Source: Streptomyces canus
GTDB taxonomy: Bacteria; Actinomycetota; Actinomycetes; Streptomycetales; Streptomycetaceae
NCBI RefSeq assembly: GCF_030816965.1
Contig: NZ_JAUSYQ010000002.1
Span: forward strand, 7,430,001-7,494,000
Direction of reading: 5' to 3'
Length of the DNA stretch: 64,000 nt
How positions within the stretch are numbered: position 1 is the stretch's first letter; each line of letters starts with the position of its first letter. The position numbers and the translations under genes were made by a program. The notes beneath the pieces were generated by a model. That model was not told the DNA's origin. It did not search any database and saw nothing but the letters and a program-made list of their open reading frames with translations. Of the stretch, positions 42,404-52,202 are shown one piece after another.

Positions 42404-44407
42404 GTGATCCAGGCCTTCGGACTGACCAGCAACTCCCGCAAGGACCTCCCGCCCGCGGTCGACGATGTGTCCTTCGAGGCCCGTGCGGGCCACGTCACCG
42501 CGCTTCTCGGAGCGACGGGTGCGGGCAAGACGACGGTGCTCAGACTGATGCTCGAGCTCCAACAGGGCCGTGGCCTCACCTACTTCAGAGGCCGCCCGCT
42601 GCATCGCATCGCGCATCCCTCGCGCGAGGTCGGCGTACTCATGGGAGATGTGCCCGGCCATCCCGCGCGCACGGTCCGCGGCCATCTGCGCATGCTGTGC
42701 GCCGCGGCCGGCGTCCCGGTCCGGCGCGCTGACGAAGTGCTCGAAGCGGTGGGCCTCGTCAGCCTGCGCGACGAGCGTCTCGGCACCCTGTCGCGCGGCA
42801 TGGACCGCCGCCTGGGTCTGGCCTGCGCTCTGTTGCCGGACCCCCACACACTCGTCCTGGACGACCCCGCCGACGGGCTCTCCACGCGCGAGAGTCACTG
42901 GCTGCACGGCATGCTGCGAGCGCACGCCGCCCAGGGAGGCTCGGTCCTGTTCACCACGTCCGAGCCCAAAGAGGCCGCGCGCGCCGCAGATCACGTCATC
43001 ACCCTCGAACAAGGCCGACTCGTCGCGGACCAGGAGGCCACGGAGTTCGCCCGCACCAGACTCCGCCCCCGTGTCGCCGTCCGTACTCCCCACGCCGCCC
43101 GCCTCGCAGCCCTGCTCGCCAAGGAGGCCCGCACGGCGCACCGCTCTGTCGAAGTCGTCCGGGAAGGCGGCAACCGTCTGTCCGTGTACGGCAGTACATG
43201 TGCCGACGTCGGCGAAACGGCTTTCCGCCACGGTGTTCTGGTCCACCAACTCGCCGACGAGATCGGGGACATGGGACCCGGTGCGGGCCCGTTTCCCGGC
43301 GAGGCCGCAGAAGCCGCCCAGGACCCGGGGACGGGGGCCACGGGGTCGGAGACCGGCGAGCTCCTTGGCGACGGGGCTGTCGGGGTGGCCGGGCCGGAAA
43401 TGCGAGGCGGCCCAGCTGCGCAAGACGACTCCGCATCACAGAGCGGCTCACACACGCGCGGTGCCCGGGTGGCGCCCGCAGACCCGAAAGCGCACGGTGA
43501 CCAGGCGCCCCACAGCAGCCGGGCCACCCACAGCGGCCCGGCTGAGGCAAGCGGTCACGCCGCTCTGAGCCCCGCCACGGACTCCAGGGCCCCCGCCCCC
43601 CCGCCCCCCCTCCCGCCCCCGATCTCCGTCAGGTCCGCCCCCAGTCCCCTGCGCCCCCTGCGCTACGAACTGCGCCGCGCGGCTGGGATCGGCACCGGGT
43701 TCCTCACCGGCGTCGCCGTACTCGTCACGTCCGCTCTCACCGCCGTACTCCTGGCACGGGTCGGTCATACTCCACAGGCGCGCCTGCTGGCCGCATGGCC
43801 GAGGGAGCTGCCGCTGCCCCCGGCGGCGCTCGGGGCCGGGCTGCTCGGCGCGCTCGCGTTCGGTGACGAGTTCCGGCACCCCGCGCTGGCTGCGGACCGC
43901 GGCACCGTCCCCCGCCGACTGGGGCTGCTCACCGCGAAACTCGTCGTCGCCGCCGTCACCACGCTGGCGCTTGCCCTTCTCGTGGTGGGCTGCGACGCCG
44001 AAGTGCTCTATATCGTCTACGGACGGGAACTCGCGGAAGTTCCCGCCGACTGGGTTTCGCTGAGCGCTAGTTGGTTCGGGCTCGTGGTCGGGTGCGCCTG
44101 GGCAGGTGTTCTGGCCGCCGGCATCTTCCGGTCCACCACGGCCGGGCTCGCCGCGGTGGTCGCCGTGCCCATTCTCGTCGTACCTCTCGTGCGGAAAGCG
44201 CTGGACGGGGGGTCCGTGCGGGCGGCGGCAGGACTTCCCGCGCGGCTGCGCGAGGTTCTCCTGCTGCAGTGGCCCTTCGGCGGAGAGCGCTATGTGGCCG
44301 GAGCGGTGCGTGTGGTCGCCCAACCCGTGGGCGGCGCACTGACGTTGTCGCTGACCGCCCTGCTGTGCGCATATCTGCTCACGGCCCTGCGGAGCAGGGT
44401 CCGATGA
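42404..44407 (+). CDS. ABC transporter with fused ATPase and permease domains
   Basis: This single 667-residue polypeptide has an N-terminal ABC ATPase (Walker A LLGATGAGKTTVL, degenerate signature LSRGMDRR, Walker B LVLDDPADGLS) and a C-terminal membrane domain of about six hydrophobic segments (VAVLVTSALTAVLLA, ALGAGLLGALAFG, LTAKLVVAAVTTLALALLVVG, GCAWAGVLAAGIF, LAAVVAVPILVVPLV, TLSLTALLCAYLL). The middle 130 residues are a Gly/Ala/Pro-rich linker. In most ABC-2-type exporters these are separate subunits. The signature motif is Ser-Arg-Gly rather than Ser-Gly-Gly, and Walker B has Asp-Asp-Pro instead of Asp-Glu-Pro, so activity may be reduced. The GTG at 42404 is supported by a -10 hexamer. 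The substrate is unknown. Confidence 0.8.
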   Translation: MIQAFGLTSNSRKDLPPAVDDVSFEARAGHVTALLGATGAGKTTVLRLMLELQQGRGLTYFRGRPLHRIAHPSREVGVLMGDVPGHPARTVRGHLRMLCAAAGVPVRRADEVLEAVGLVSLRDERLGTLSRGMDRRLGLACALLPDPHTLVLDDPADGLSTRESHWLHGMLRAHAAQGGSVLFTTSEPKEAARAADHVITLEQGRLVADQEATEFARTRLRPRVAVRTPHAARLAALLAKEARTAHRSVEVVREGGNRLSVYGSTCADVGETAFRHGVLVHQLADEIGDMGPGAGPFPGEAAEAAQDPGTGATGSETGELLGDGAVGVAGPEMRGGPAAQDDSASQSGSHTRGARVAPADPKAHGDQAPHSSRATHSGPAEASGHAALSPATDSRAPAPPPPLPPPISVRSAPSPLRPLRYELRRAAGIGTGFLTGVAVLVTSALTAVLLARVGHTPQARLLAAWPRELPLPPAALGAGLLGALAFGDEFRHPALAADRGTVPRRLGLLTAKLVVAAVTTLALALLVVGCDAEVLYIVYGRELAEVPADWVSLSASWFGLVVGCAWAGVLAAGIFRSTTAGLAAVVAVPILVVPLVRKALDGGSVRAAAGLPARLREVLLLQWPFGGERYVAGAVRVVAQPVGGALTLSLTALLCAYLLTALRSRVR

Positions 44408-44569
44408 CGATCGTCCGGGCGCTTCCGGTCCCGACCTGCGCACAATTTCCCGATGGAAGCGCATTTCTTTCCGATAAGGCGTCAATTGCGACGGCGTGAG
44501 CGATCACCCTTTCGTGTGCTTTTCACCAAAGACCTCAAGGGAGTTGGAGGCGGCGCCGACAAAGGATCC

Positions 44570-45457
44570 GTGAGTACCCTTGCGCACACCATGATGACCG
44601 CCGCCCGCTCCGCCGATTCCGGTCTGGCCGGCCCGGGCGAACTCGACCGCTACCCCTATGCCGAGGCCCCGGCCGCAGGCCGTGTCGGAGCCTCCATCTG
44701 GGACGGCTCGGAGCCGGAACTGGGCCGCGTGGGCCGACGGGCCGCAGGCAGCCGCGGGCGCGGACTGCACGGCCAACTCGTTCAGCAGCTGGGCCAGATG
44801 ATCGTCTCCGGTGACCTGGGGGCCGACCGGCCACTGGTCCCCGAGGAGATCGGCCAGCGTTTCGAGGTCTCCCGTACCGTCGTCCGTGAGTCGCTCCGCG
44901 TCCTGGAGGCCAAGGGCCTGGTCAGTGCCCGCCCGAACGTCGGCACGCGCGTGCGTCCCGTCAGCGACTGGAACCTCCTGGACCCGGACATCATCGAGTG
45001 GCGGGCGTTCGGGCCGCAGCGCGACGACCAGCGCCGGGAGCTGAGCGAACTGCGCTGGACGATCGAGCCCCTCGCCGCGCGACTGGCCGCAGGGCACGGC
45101 CGTGCGGATGTCCAGCAGCGCCTCGGCGACATGGTCGAGATCATGGGACACGCCATGAGTCAGGGTGACGCGCTCACCTTCTCCCGTGCCGACGCCGAGT
45201 TCCATTCCCTGCTCATCCAGCTCGCGGGCAACCGCATGCTGGAGCATCTTTCCGGGATCGTCTCCGCTGCCCTTCAGGTCTCCGGCGGCCCGGTCACCGG
45301 CTGTGACCGACCGACCGAGTCGTCGCTCGCCCACCACGGCCGGATCGCCGACACCCTCGCCGCCGGCGACGGTGCGGCGGCCGAAGCGGCCATGCGCCAA
45401 CTGCTCGCCGTCCATCCTGAGGTGGAGCGCGTGGTGCCCGCGCCGCGCGAGCACTGA
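44570..45457 (+). CDS. GntR/FadR-family transcriptional regulator
   Basis: This 295-residue regulator has a winged helix-turn-helix (LHGQLVQQLGQMIVSGDLG to FEVSRTVVRESLRVLEAKGLV, about 65-115) and a C-terminal FCD-type all-helical effector domain containing SRADAEFHSLLIQLAGNRML and SLAHHGRIADTLAAGD, typical of the FadR subfamily. It has about 50 extra N-terminal residues rich in Gly and Ala. The GTG at 44570 has AAAGGATCC before it. A longer start is possible. It sits just upstream of hrdB, separated by a strong terminator, so it probably does not share a transcript with it. The target genes are unknown. Confidence 0.88.
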   Translation: MSTLAHTMMTAARSADSGLAGPGELDRYPYAEAPAAGRVGASIWDGSEPELGRVGRRAAGSRGRGLHGQLVQQLGQMIVSGDLGADRPLVPEEIGQRFEVSRTVVRESLRVLEAKGLVSARPNVGTRVRPVSDWNLLDPDIIEWRAFGPQRDDQRRELSELRWTIEPLAARLAAGHGRADVQQRLGDMVEIMGHAMSQGDALTFSRADAEFHSLLIQLAGNRMLEHLSGIVSAALQVSGGPVTGCDRPTESSLAHHGRIADTLAAGDGAAAEAAMRQLLAVHPEVERVVPAPREH

Positions 45458-45528
45458 CCGCACACCGCGGGCAGTGCGGCCGAGGATGTCCTCCTCCAGT
45501 CGCGTCGTTCGGCCGCCGAACCGCCTCC

Positions 45529-45570
45529 GTCGGACCCCGCAGGTCCCCCAGGGATCCTGCGGGGTCCGAC
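45529..45570. terminator. Very strong hairpin between the GntR gene and hrdB
   Basis: Perfect 15-bp arms GTCGGACCCCGCAGG / CCTGCGGGGTCCGAC are present. The loop itself can pair (TCCC/GGGA), giving a stem of about 19 bp with a one-base bulge. There is no T-run. It should insulate hrdB from upstream transcription. Confidence 0.85.
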
Positions 45571-45882
45571 CGGCGCGGCGCGGTGACGGCATCCCGGGCG
45601 CTACTGGTCGGGACGGCCCGGTGACCTTGTCTGTCCATGTTTGATCGTTTTTGGTTGCTTACGGGGTGTGACTCGGGCCACGCAGATTGGGCGTAACGCT
45701 CGCGGGAACAGCGCGATGACCTAAGAGGTGACAGCCGCGGAGGGAATACGGACGCCGTTTCAGGCGCTGTGCATCTTCCCGGCCCCCGCCCGCGCCGTCG
45801 GCCACTACCCAGGCCGGTGGTCGGCTCCTGTCCGCCGTGGACGGGGCCGGAAGCCGTTTTCCAACGTTCCGAGAGGTTGTTC
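45571..45882 (+). promoter_or_regulatory. hrdB promoter and leader region
   Basis: About 310 bp lie between the insulating hairpin and the hrdB start codon. An AT-enriched stretch around 45626-45665 (TTGTCTG to GTTTTTGGTTGC) and a GCGTAACGCT element near 45691-45700 are the most promoter-like parts. GAGAGG lies 7 nt before the GTG. I cannot place the transcription start with confidence. Confidence 0.45.
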
Positions 45883-47430
<1,548 letters not shown>

Positions 47431-47449
47431 GTCGCAGTCGTACGACACC

Positions 47450-47483
47450 GAAGGCCCGGTCCCTCGTCAGGGGCCGGGTCTTC
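47450..47483 (+). terminator. hrdB terminator
   Basis: A 15-bp stem (GAAGGCCCGGTCCCT / AGGGGCCGGGTCTTC) with two G-U wobbles and a CGTC tetraloop starts 20 bp after the hrdB stop. Confidence 0.8.
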
Positions 47484-47551
47484 GTGCTGCACGCGCAGGC
47501 GCACTGCATGACTCTGGGTTTCCGATCACCACCCCGGAGTGAGGAGCATGC

Positions 47552-48415
47552 ATGCGTCACCCCATTGCCCGGGCGTTGGCCCGGCCGCTGATTCTGGCGG
47601 CTGTGGCGGCGGCCATACCGCTGGCGTCGGCCGCCCCCGTGGCCGCCGACAGCATCGTCGTCGGGGGATTCCCGGTTGATGTGTCCAAGGCGCCCTGGAC
47701 GGTTGCCCTGTCCAGCCGTGACCGGTTCGGAGGTACGCGCGCCGGGCAGTTCTGCGCCGGTGTCGCCGTCGGCCCGACCACGGTGCTCACGGCGGCCCAC
47801 TGCATGGGCGAGGACGTCCTGGGGGCGCCGCCGGAGCAGGTGAGTGACTTCCGGGTCATCGCGGGCCGTACGGACCTGCTCTCGGACCAGGGGGTGGAGA
47901 TCGCCATACGCGAGGTCTGGGTGAACCCGGGCTACGACCCGCAGAGCAACGCGGGAGACTTCGCCGTCCTCACACTCGCCGAGCCGCTGCCGCAGGACGC
48001 GGTCATCGCCATGTCGGCCGCCGGCGATCCAGCGTACGAGCCGGGAACCAGTGCCACGGTCTATGGCTGGGGCGACATCACGGGCGGGGGTGACTACGCC
48101 CGCCGTCTGCGGGCGGCACACGTGCATCTGATGCCTGACGCGCGCTGTGAGGAGGCGTATCCGGGTGGTGGCGACGGCACCTACCTCGCCGACAGCATGC
48201 TGTGTGCCGGGGAGGAGCGCGGTGGTCATGACGCCTGCCAGGGGGACAGCGGGGGACCGCTGGTCGCCCTGGGCAAGCTGGTCGGGCTGGTCTCCTGGGG
48301 CAGCGGCTGTGGGCGAGCGGGCCAGCCCGGTGTCTATACCCGTGTGTCCGAAGTCATGCGGACGCTGGACCGGGACGGTCGCAACGCGGCCGACGGACGT
48401 CACGGCACCGCGTGA
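47552..48415 (+). CDS. Secreted trypsin-like serine protease
   Basis: This 287-residue S1 protease has a Sec signal ([24 protein letters not shown]) and a mature start near [15 protein letters not shown], where activation cleavage would free an IVxGG N-terminus. Triad residues are His in TAAHCMG, Asp in GDFAVLTL and Ser in [12 protein letters not shown]. The Asp in [11 protein letters not shown] six residues before Ser is the trypsin specificity residue. Six cysteines can form the usual disulfides. It is preceded by the hrdB terminator and followed by two hairpins. The ATG at 47552 has GAGGAGCATGC before it. Confidence 0.92.
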   Translation: MRHPIARALARPLILAAVAAAIPLASAAPVAADSIVVGGFPVDVSKAPWTVALSSRDRFGGTRAGQFCAGVAVGPTTVLTAAHCMGEDVLGAPPEQVSDFRVIAGRTDLLSDQGVEIAIREVWVNPGYDPQSNAGDFAVLTLAEPLPQDAVIAMSAAGDPAYEPGTSATVYGWGDITGGGDYARRLRAAHVHLMPDARCEEAYPGGGDGTYLADSMLCAGEERGGHDACQGDSGGPLVALGKLVGLVSWGSGCGRAGQPGVYTRVSEVMRTLDRDGRNAADGRHGTA

Positions 48416-48424
48416 CAATGCCTT

Positions 48425-48443
48425 GGGGGCACTGAGCGCCCCC
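48425..48443. terminator. Hairpin GGGGGC-N7-GCCCCC
   Basis: A 6-bp perfect stem with a 7-nt loop lies 10 bp after the trypsin stop. It is the first of two tandem hairpins. Confidence 0.55.
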
Positions 48444-48458
48444 GCAGAATCATGAGCA

Positions 48459-48494
48459 AGGGCGGCTGTCCCTGGGAACAGGGGCAGCCGCCCT
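48459..48494. terminator. Strong bidirectional terminator between convergent genes
   Basis: A 16-bp stem (AGGGCGGCTGTCCCTG / CAGGGGCAGCCGCCCT) with one G-U pair and a GGAA tetraloop lies between the trypsin gene and the convergent zinc-ribbon gene. Confidence 0.85.
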
Positions 48495-48538
48495 CATGCC
48501 GGCCTGTGCCGGAGCTGGCTCGTCGTCGACGCGAAGTG

Positions 48539-48769
48539 TCAGCGCTCTTCTTCTGAGACCGATGCTGGAACAGACGTGAGTCGCTCCGTCTCGTCCTGTA
48601 TCTCAGCGGCGATCTTCTTGAGTTCCGGCTCGAACTTGCGACCGTGGTGGGCGCAGAAGAGCAGTTCTCCGCCGCTGAGCAGGACGACGCGCACGTACGC
48701 CTGGGCGCCGCAGCGGTCGCAGCGGTCAGCGGCCGTCAGCGGGCTCGCGGGGGTCAGAACAGTAGTCAC
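48539..48769 (-). CDS. DUF7455-like zinc-ribbon protein
   Basis: This 76-residue protein begins MTTVLTPASPLTAADRCDRCGAQAYVRV. CDRCGAQA and a later FCAHHGRKFE make a CxxC...CxxH zinc knuckle typical of the small actinomycete family DUF7455. The C-terminus is an acidic helix (LKKIAAEIQDETERL). The GTG start follows GAAGAGGCGAC. It is conserved next to hrdB/parE and is probably a nucleic-acid- or protein-binding adaptor, though no role is established that I know of. Confidence 0.78.
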   Translation of the reverse strand: MTTVLTPASPLTAADRCDRCGAQAYVRVVLLSGGELLFCAHHGRKFEPELKKIAAEIQDETERLTSVPASVSEEER

Positions 48770-49211
48770 GTCGCCTCTTCTCTAGCTCGACGAGCTGTCG
48801 TACCAGGGTCAACATCCAACCAGCCCCAAAACGTTCCCGCTCGGGGCTTCACCCAGAGAGAAATTTTCCGGGCGGCCGGCTGCTGCCGGTTTGGCGGCGA
48901 ATGTGCCGTATTGCGTGTCTGTGTGTCTTACGGTTTCGCGCTGTCGGTCAAGGTCGGTCCCCCCGGCTGGGTTGCCGGTTGTTCATGAGGACGTGCCCGG
49001 AGCCTAAATGGTTCATGCCTGTAAGGGAACGTGATATGTACTTCACCCCATCGAGGGATCGAACAGGTATGCGATCCTGGACTACTCTGTGTTTCCACAC
49101 GAGGGTGGCGTTACAACGGCTCTACCAGGCCTCGGTACTCTCATGGCGGCGACCGATGCCGCGCCCTTACCCAGAAGGGCCCCAACTGAAATTCAGCGAG
49201 GAGCGAACCGC
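48770..49211. other. 442-bp divergent region before parE
   Basis: The region contains the promoter side of the zinc-ribbon gene (palindrome AGCTCG-A-CGAGCT at 48784-48796) and the promoter side of parE. The segment 48990-49110 is relatively AT-rich (for example GTGATATGTACTTC and GGTATGCGATCC), which suggests a promoter. GAGGAG lies about 8 nt before the parE GTG. No convincing ORF is seen. Confidence 0.5.
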
Positions 49212-51335
49212 GTGACCGCCGAAACGTCCGTGCCGTCCACAGCTCTGCTGGCAGGAGCAGACCGGGACGGTTCCAACTACACCGCGCGGCACCTGCTCGT
49301 CCTCGAGGGGCTCGAGGCCGTACGCAAGCGCCCAGGTATGTACATCGGCTCGACCGACAGTCGTGGCCTGATGCACTGTCTGTGGGAGATCATCGACAAC
49401 TCCGTCGACGAAGCCCTGGGCGGGTACTGCGACCACATCGAGGTGATCCTCCACGACGACGCCTCTGTGGAGGTCCGGGACAACGGCCGGGGCATCCCTG
49501 TCGACGTCGAGCCCAAGACGGGCTTGTCCGGTGTAGAGGTCGTCATGACCAAGCTGCACGCCGGCGGCAAGTTCGGCGGCGGTTCGTACGCCGCCTCCGG
49601 CGGTCTGCACGGAGTGGGCGCCTCCGTGGTGAACGCCCTGTCCGCGCGGCTGGACGTCGAGGTGGACCGTGGTGGCCACACCCACGCGATCAGCTTCCGA
49701 CGGGGTGTGCCAGGTGCCTTCGCGGCGAACGGCGCCGAGGCCAAGTTCGAGGCCGCGAGCGGCCTGCGCAAGACCAAGAGGATCCCAAAGACCCGGACCG
49801 GCACGCGCGTGCGGTACTGGGCCGACCGGCAGATCTTCCTCAAGGACGCCAAGCTCTCCCTGGAGAACCTCCACCAGCGCGCTCGTCAGACCGCGTTCCT
49901 GGTGCCGGGCCTGACCATCGTCGTCCGCGACGAGTACGGCCTCGGTGAGGGCGGCAGCAAGGGCGAGGAGTCCTTCCGCTTCGACGGCGGTATCAGCGAG
50001 TTCTGCGAGTACCTGGCCACCGACAAGCCGGTCAACGATGTCCTCCGCTTCTCCGGCCAGGGCACCTTCAAGGAGACCGTCCCGGTCCTCGACGACCACG
50101 GCCAGATGACGCCCACCGAGGTCACCCGAGAGCTCGGTGTGGATGTCGCGATGCGTTGGGGGACCGGCTACGACACGACCCTGAGGTCGTTCGTCAACAT
50201 CATCGCCACGCCAAAGGGCGGCACCCATGTCGCCGGCTTCGAACAGGCCGTCGCCAAGACGATGAACGAGGTGCTGCGCGCCAAGAAGCTGCTGCGCGTC
50301 GCCGAGGACGACATCGTCAAGGACGACGCCCTCGAGGGACTGACGGCGGTCGTCACCGTCCGCCTCGCCGAGCCGCAGTTCGAGGGCCAGACCAAGGAGG
50401 TCCTCGGCACGTCTGCGGCCCGCCGCATCGTGAGCACCGTGATCTCCAAGGAGCTCAAGGCGTTCCTGACGTCCACGAAGCGGGACGCCGCGGCCCAGGC
50501 CCGGGTCGTCATGGAGAAGGCGGTCGCTGCCGCGCGCACACGTATCGCGGCCCGTCAGCACAAGGACGCACAGCGCCGGAAGACGGCCCTGGAATCCTCC
50601 TCGCTGCCCGCCAAGCTTGCCGACTGCCGAAGCGACGACGTCGACCGCAGTGAACTGTTCATCGTCGAGGGTGACTCCGCCCTCGGCACGGCGAAGCTGG
50701 CCCGGAACTCCGAGTTCCAGGCGCTGCTGCCCATCCGCGGCAAGATCCTCAACGTCCAGAAGTCGTCCGTCACGGACATGCTCAAGAACGTGGAGTGCGG
50801 TGCCATCATCCAGGTCATAGGAGCAGGCTCGGGCCGGACCTTCGACATCGACGCCGCCCGCTACGGCAAGATCATCATGATGACCGACGCCGACGTCGAC
50901 GGCTCTCACATCCGGTGCCTGCTGCTGACGCTGTTCCAGCGTTACATGCGGCCCATGGTCGAGGCAGGCCGGGTGTTCGCCGCGGTGCCGCCGCTGCACC
51001 GCATCGAGCTCGTCCAGCCGAAAAAGGGGCAGGACAAGTACGTCTACACGTACTCGGACCGTGAGCTGCGCGAGAAGCTGCTGGAGTTCCAGAGCAAGGG
51101 AGTCCGGTACAAGGACTCCATCCAGCGGTACAAGGGTCTGGGTGAGATGGACGCCGACCAGCTGGCCGAGACGACGATGGATCCGCGGCACCGGACGCTG
51201 CGGCGGATCAACCTCGCCGACCTGGAGGCCGCGGAGCAGGTCTTCGATCTGCTGATGGGCAATGACGTGGCGCCGCGGAAGGAGTTCATCTCCGGGTCGG
51301 CGGCGACCCTTGATCGGTCGCGGATCGACGCGTAG
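49212..51335 (+). CDS. parE: DNA topoisomerase IV subunit B (ParE-type)
   Basis: This 707-residue GHKL ATPase subunit of a type IIA topoisomerase decatenates chromosomes together with ParC. Motifs are the ATP-binding DNSVDEALGG, NGRGIPV and GGLHGVGASVVNAL; the transducer; the TOPRIM acidic motif EGDSALGTAKLARN; and DADVDGSHIRCL. The GTG at 49212 follows GAGGAG and gives MTAETSVPSTALLAGADRD. It has a ParE-like length (GyrB of actinomycetes is similar), and gyrB is expected near the replication origin, so parE is preferred. The parC partner is not in the window. Confidence 0.93.
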   Translation: MTAETSVPSTALLAGADRDGSNYTARHLLVLEGLEAVRKRPGMYIGSTDSRGLMHCLWEIIDNSVDEALGGYCDHIEVILHDDASVEVRDNGRGIPVDVEPKTGLSGVEVVMTKLHAGGKFGGGSYAASGGLHGVGASVVNALSARLDVEVDRGGHTHAISFRRGVPGAFAANGAEAKFEAASGLRKTKRIPKTRTGTRVRYWADRQIFLKDAKLSLENLHQRARQTAFLVPGLTIVVRDEYGLGEGGSKGEESFRFDGGISEFCEYLATDKPVNDVLRFSGQGTFKETVPVLDDHGQMTPTEVTRELGVDVAMRWGTGYDTTLRSFVNIIATPKGGTHVAGFEQAVAKTMNEVLRAKKLLRVAEDDIVKDDALEGLTAVVTVRLAEPQFEGQTKEVLGTSAARRIVSTVISKELKAFLTSTKRDAAAQARVVMEKAVAAARTRIAARQHKDAQRRKTALESSSLPAKLADCRSDDVDRSELFIVEGDSALGTAKLARNSEFQALLPIRGKILNVQKSSVTDMLKNVECGAIIQVIGAGSGRTFDIDAARYGKIIMMTDADVDGSHIRCLLLTLFQRYMRPMVEAGRVFAAVPPLHRIELVQPKKGQDKYVYTYSDRELREKLLEFQSKGVRYKDSIQRYKGLGEMDADQLAETTMDPRHRTLRRINLADLEAAEQVFDLLMGNDVAPRKEFISGSAATLDRSRIDA

Positions 51336-51355
51336 TCGCGGGGCTGGGACTGGGG

Positions 51356-51385
51356 GCCGGGGCCGGGTTTGCAACCGGCCCCGGC
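51356..51385 (+). terminator. parE terminator
   Basis: A perfect 11-bp stem (GCCGGGGCCGG / CCGGCCCCGGC) with an 8-nt loop starts 20 bp after the parE stop. Confidence 0.8.
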
Positions 51386-51531
51386 TGCACCCAGCGGCTT
51401 TCGCGGTGGAGTAATCGGCGACTCTCGTGGAATGGTCCCGCCGCCGGATGCTTCAGGCTGCCGCTGTCGGCACGGCATCCTCGGGTCGGTGGTGGGGTCG
51501 GGGGTTGCGCTCAGGGCTGTGGCCTGGACTC

Positions 51532-51583
51532 TCCACCCGTGGGTGGACGCTCCCGGTGGCGGGTATCCACCTGTGATCCACCC
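51532..51583. promoter_or_regulatory. TCCACC-motif cluster upstream of the two-component operon
   Basis: A perfect palindrome TCCACCC-GT-GGGTGGA (51532-51547) is followed by two direct copies of ATCCACC (about 51565 and 51576). They lie 100-150 bp before the next gene and 32 bp before a possible TAGCTT -10 hexamer (51615-51620). This looks like a multi-site operator. The rest of the 342-bp gap holds the parE terminator and no ORF. Confidence 0.5.
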
Positions 51584-51677
51584 CTGCTCCGATCTCCCGA
51601 CCTGCGGATTTCCGTAGCTTCGAAGGTGTCGGCGGCGTCCGCTGCCGGCAGACTCTTCCTCGCTCACGGAGGCTGTG

Positions 51678-52202
51678 ATGTCCGGGCTCGTCGACGCGTT
51701 GCTGATCGTGGTCGCGGTGGTCGTGGTGATCGCCCGGCAGTTCCGGGCGAGCCGGATCGACACCGGGCAGCGCTGGTGGCTGTTGCCCGCCGTCCTCGCC
51801 GTCGTGGCACTTCGCGAGCCGGGGCTGGTGGACACCCATCAGCGCACGGCATCGGTCGCCCTGCTCACCGCCGAGCTGTTCACCGGCCTCGCCATCGGGG
51901 CCGGCTGGGCCTGGACGAGCCGGATATGGACGGAGCCGGACGGCACGGTGTGGAGCAGGAGCACCAAGGCGAGCGGGGCCGTCTGGGCCGTCGGTATCGG
52001 ACTGCGCGTCGGCCTCTTCGCGCTCGGCGCGGTGCTCGGTGTCCACCAGGACTCTTCCGCACTGCTGCTCGCGCTGGCGGCGACCCTGCTCGTGCGCTCC
52101 GGGATCCTCGTCAGGCGTGCGCACTTCCTGCGCCCTGTCGCCGCACCCGCCCCGGCGTACGGTGAGCGCATGTTCCGGTCCACGGGGAAGGAACGCGTGT
52201 GA
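51678..52202 (+). CDS. DUF1453-like membrane protein
   Basis: This 174-residue protein has about four hydrophobic segments (LIVVAVVVVIARQF at the start, WWLLPAVLAVVAL, VALLTAELFTGLAIGAGWAWTSR, and SALLLALAATLLVRSG). It resembles the CcdC/DUF1453 group of small membrane proteins. GGAGG lies 5 nt before the ATG at 51678. Its stop overlaps the GTG of the sensor kinase gene (GTGTGA), so it is the first gene of a coupled unit with the two-component pair. It may modulate or report on the kinase, but this is inference from position. Confidence 0.75.
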   Translation: MSGLVDALLIVVAVVVVIARQFRASRIDTGQRWWLLPAVLAVVALREPGLVDTHQRTASVALLTAELFTGLAIGAGWAWTSRIWTEPDGTVWSRSTKASGAVWAVGIGLRVGLFALGAVLGVHQDSSALLLALAATLLVRSGILVRRAHFLRPVAAPAPAYGERMFRSTGKERV

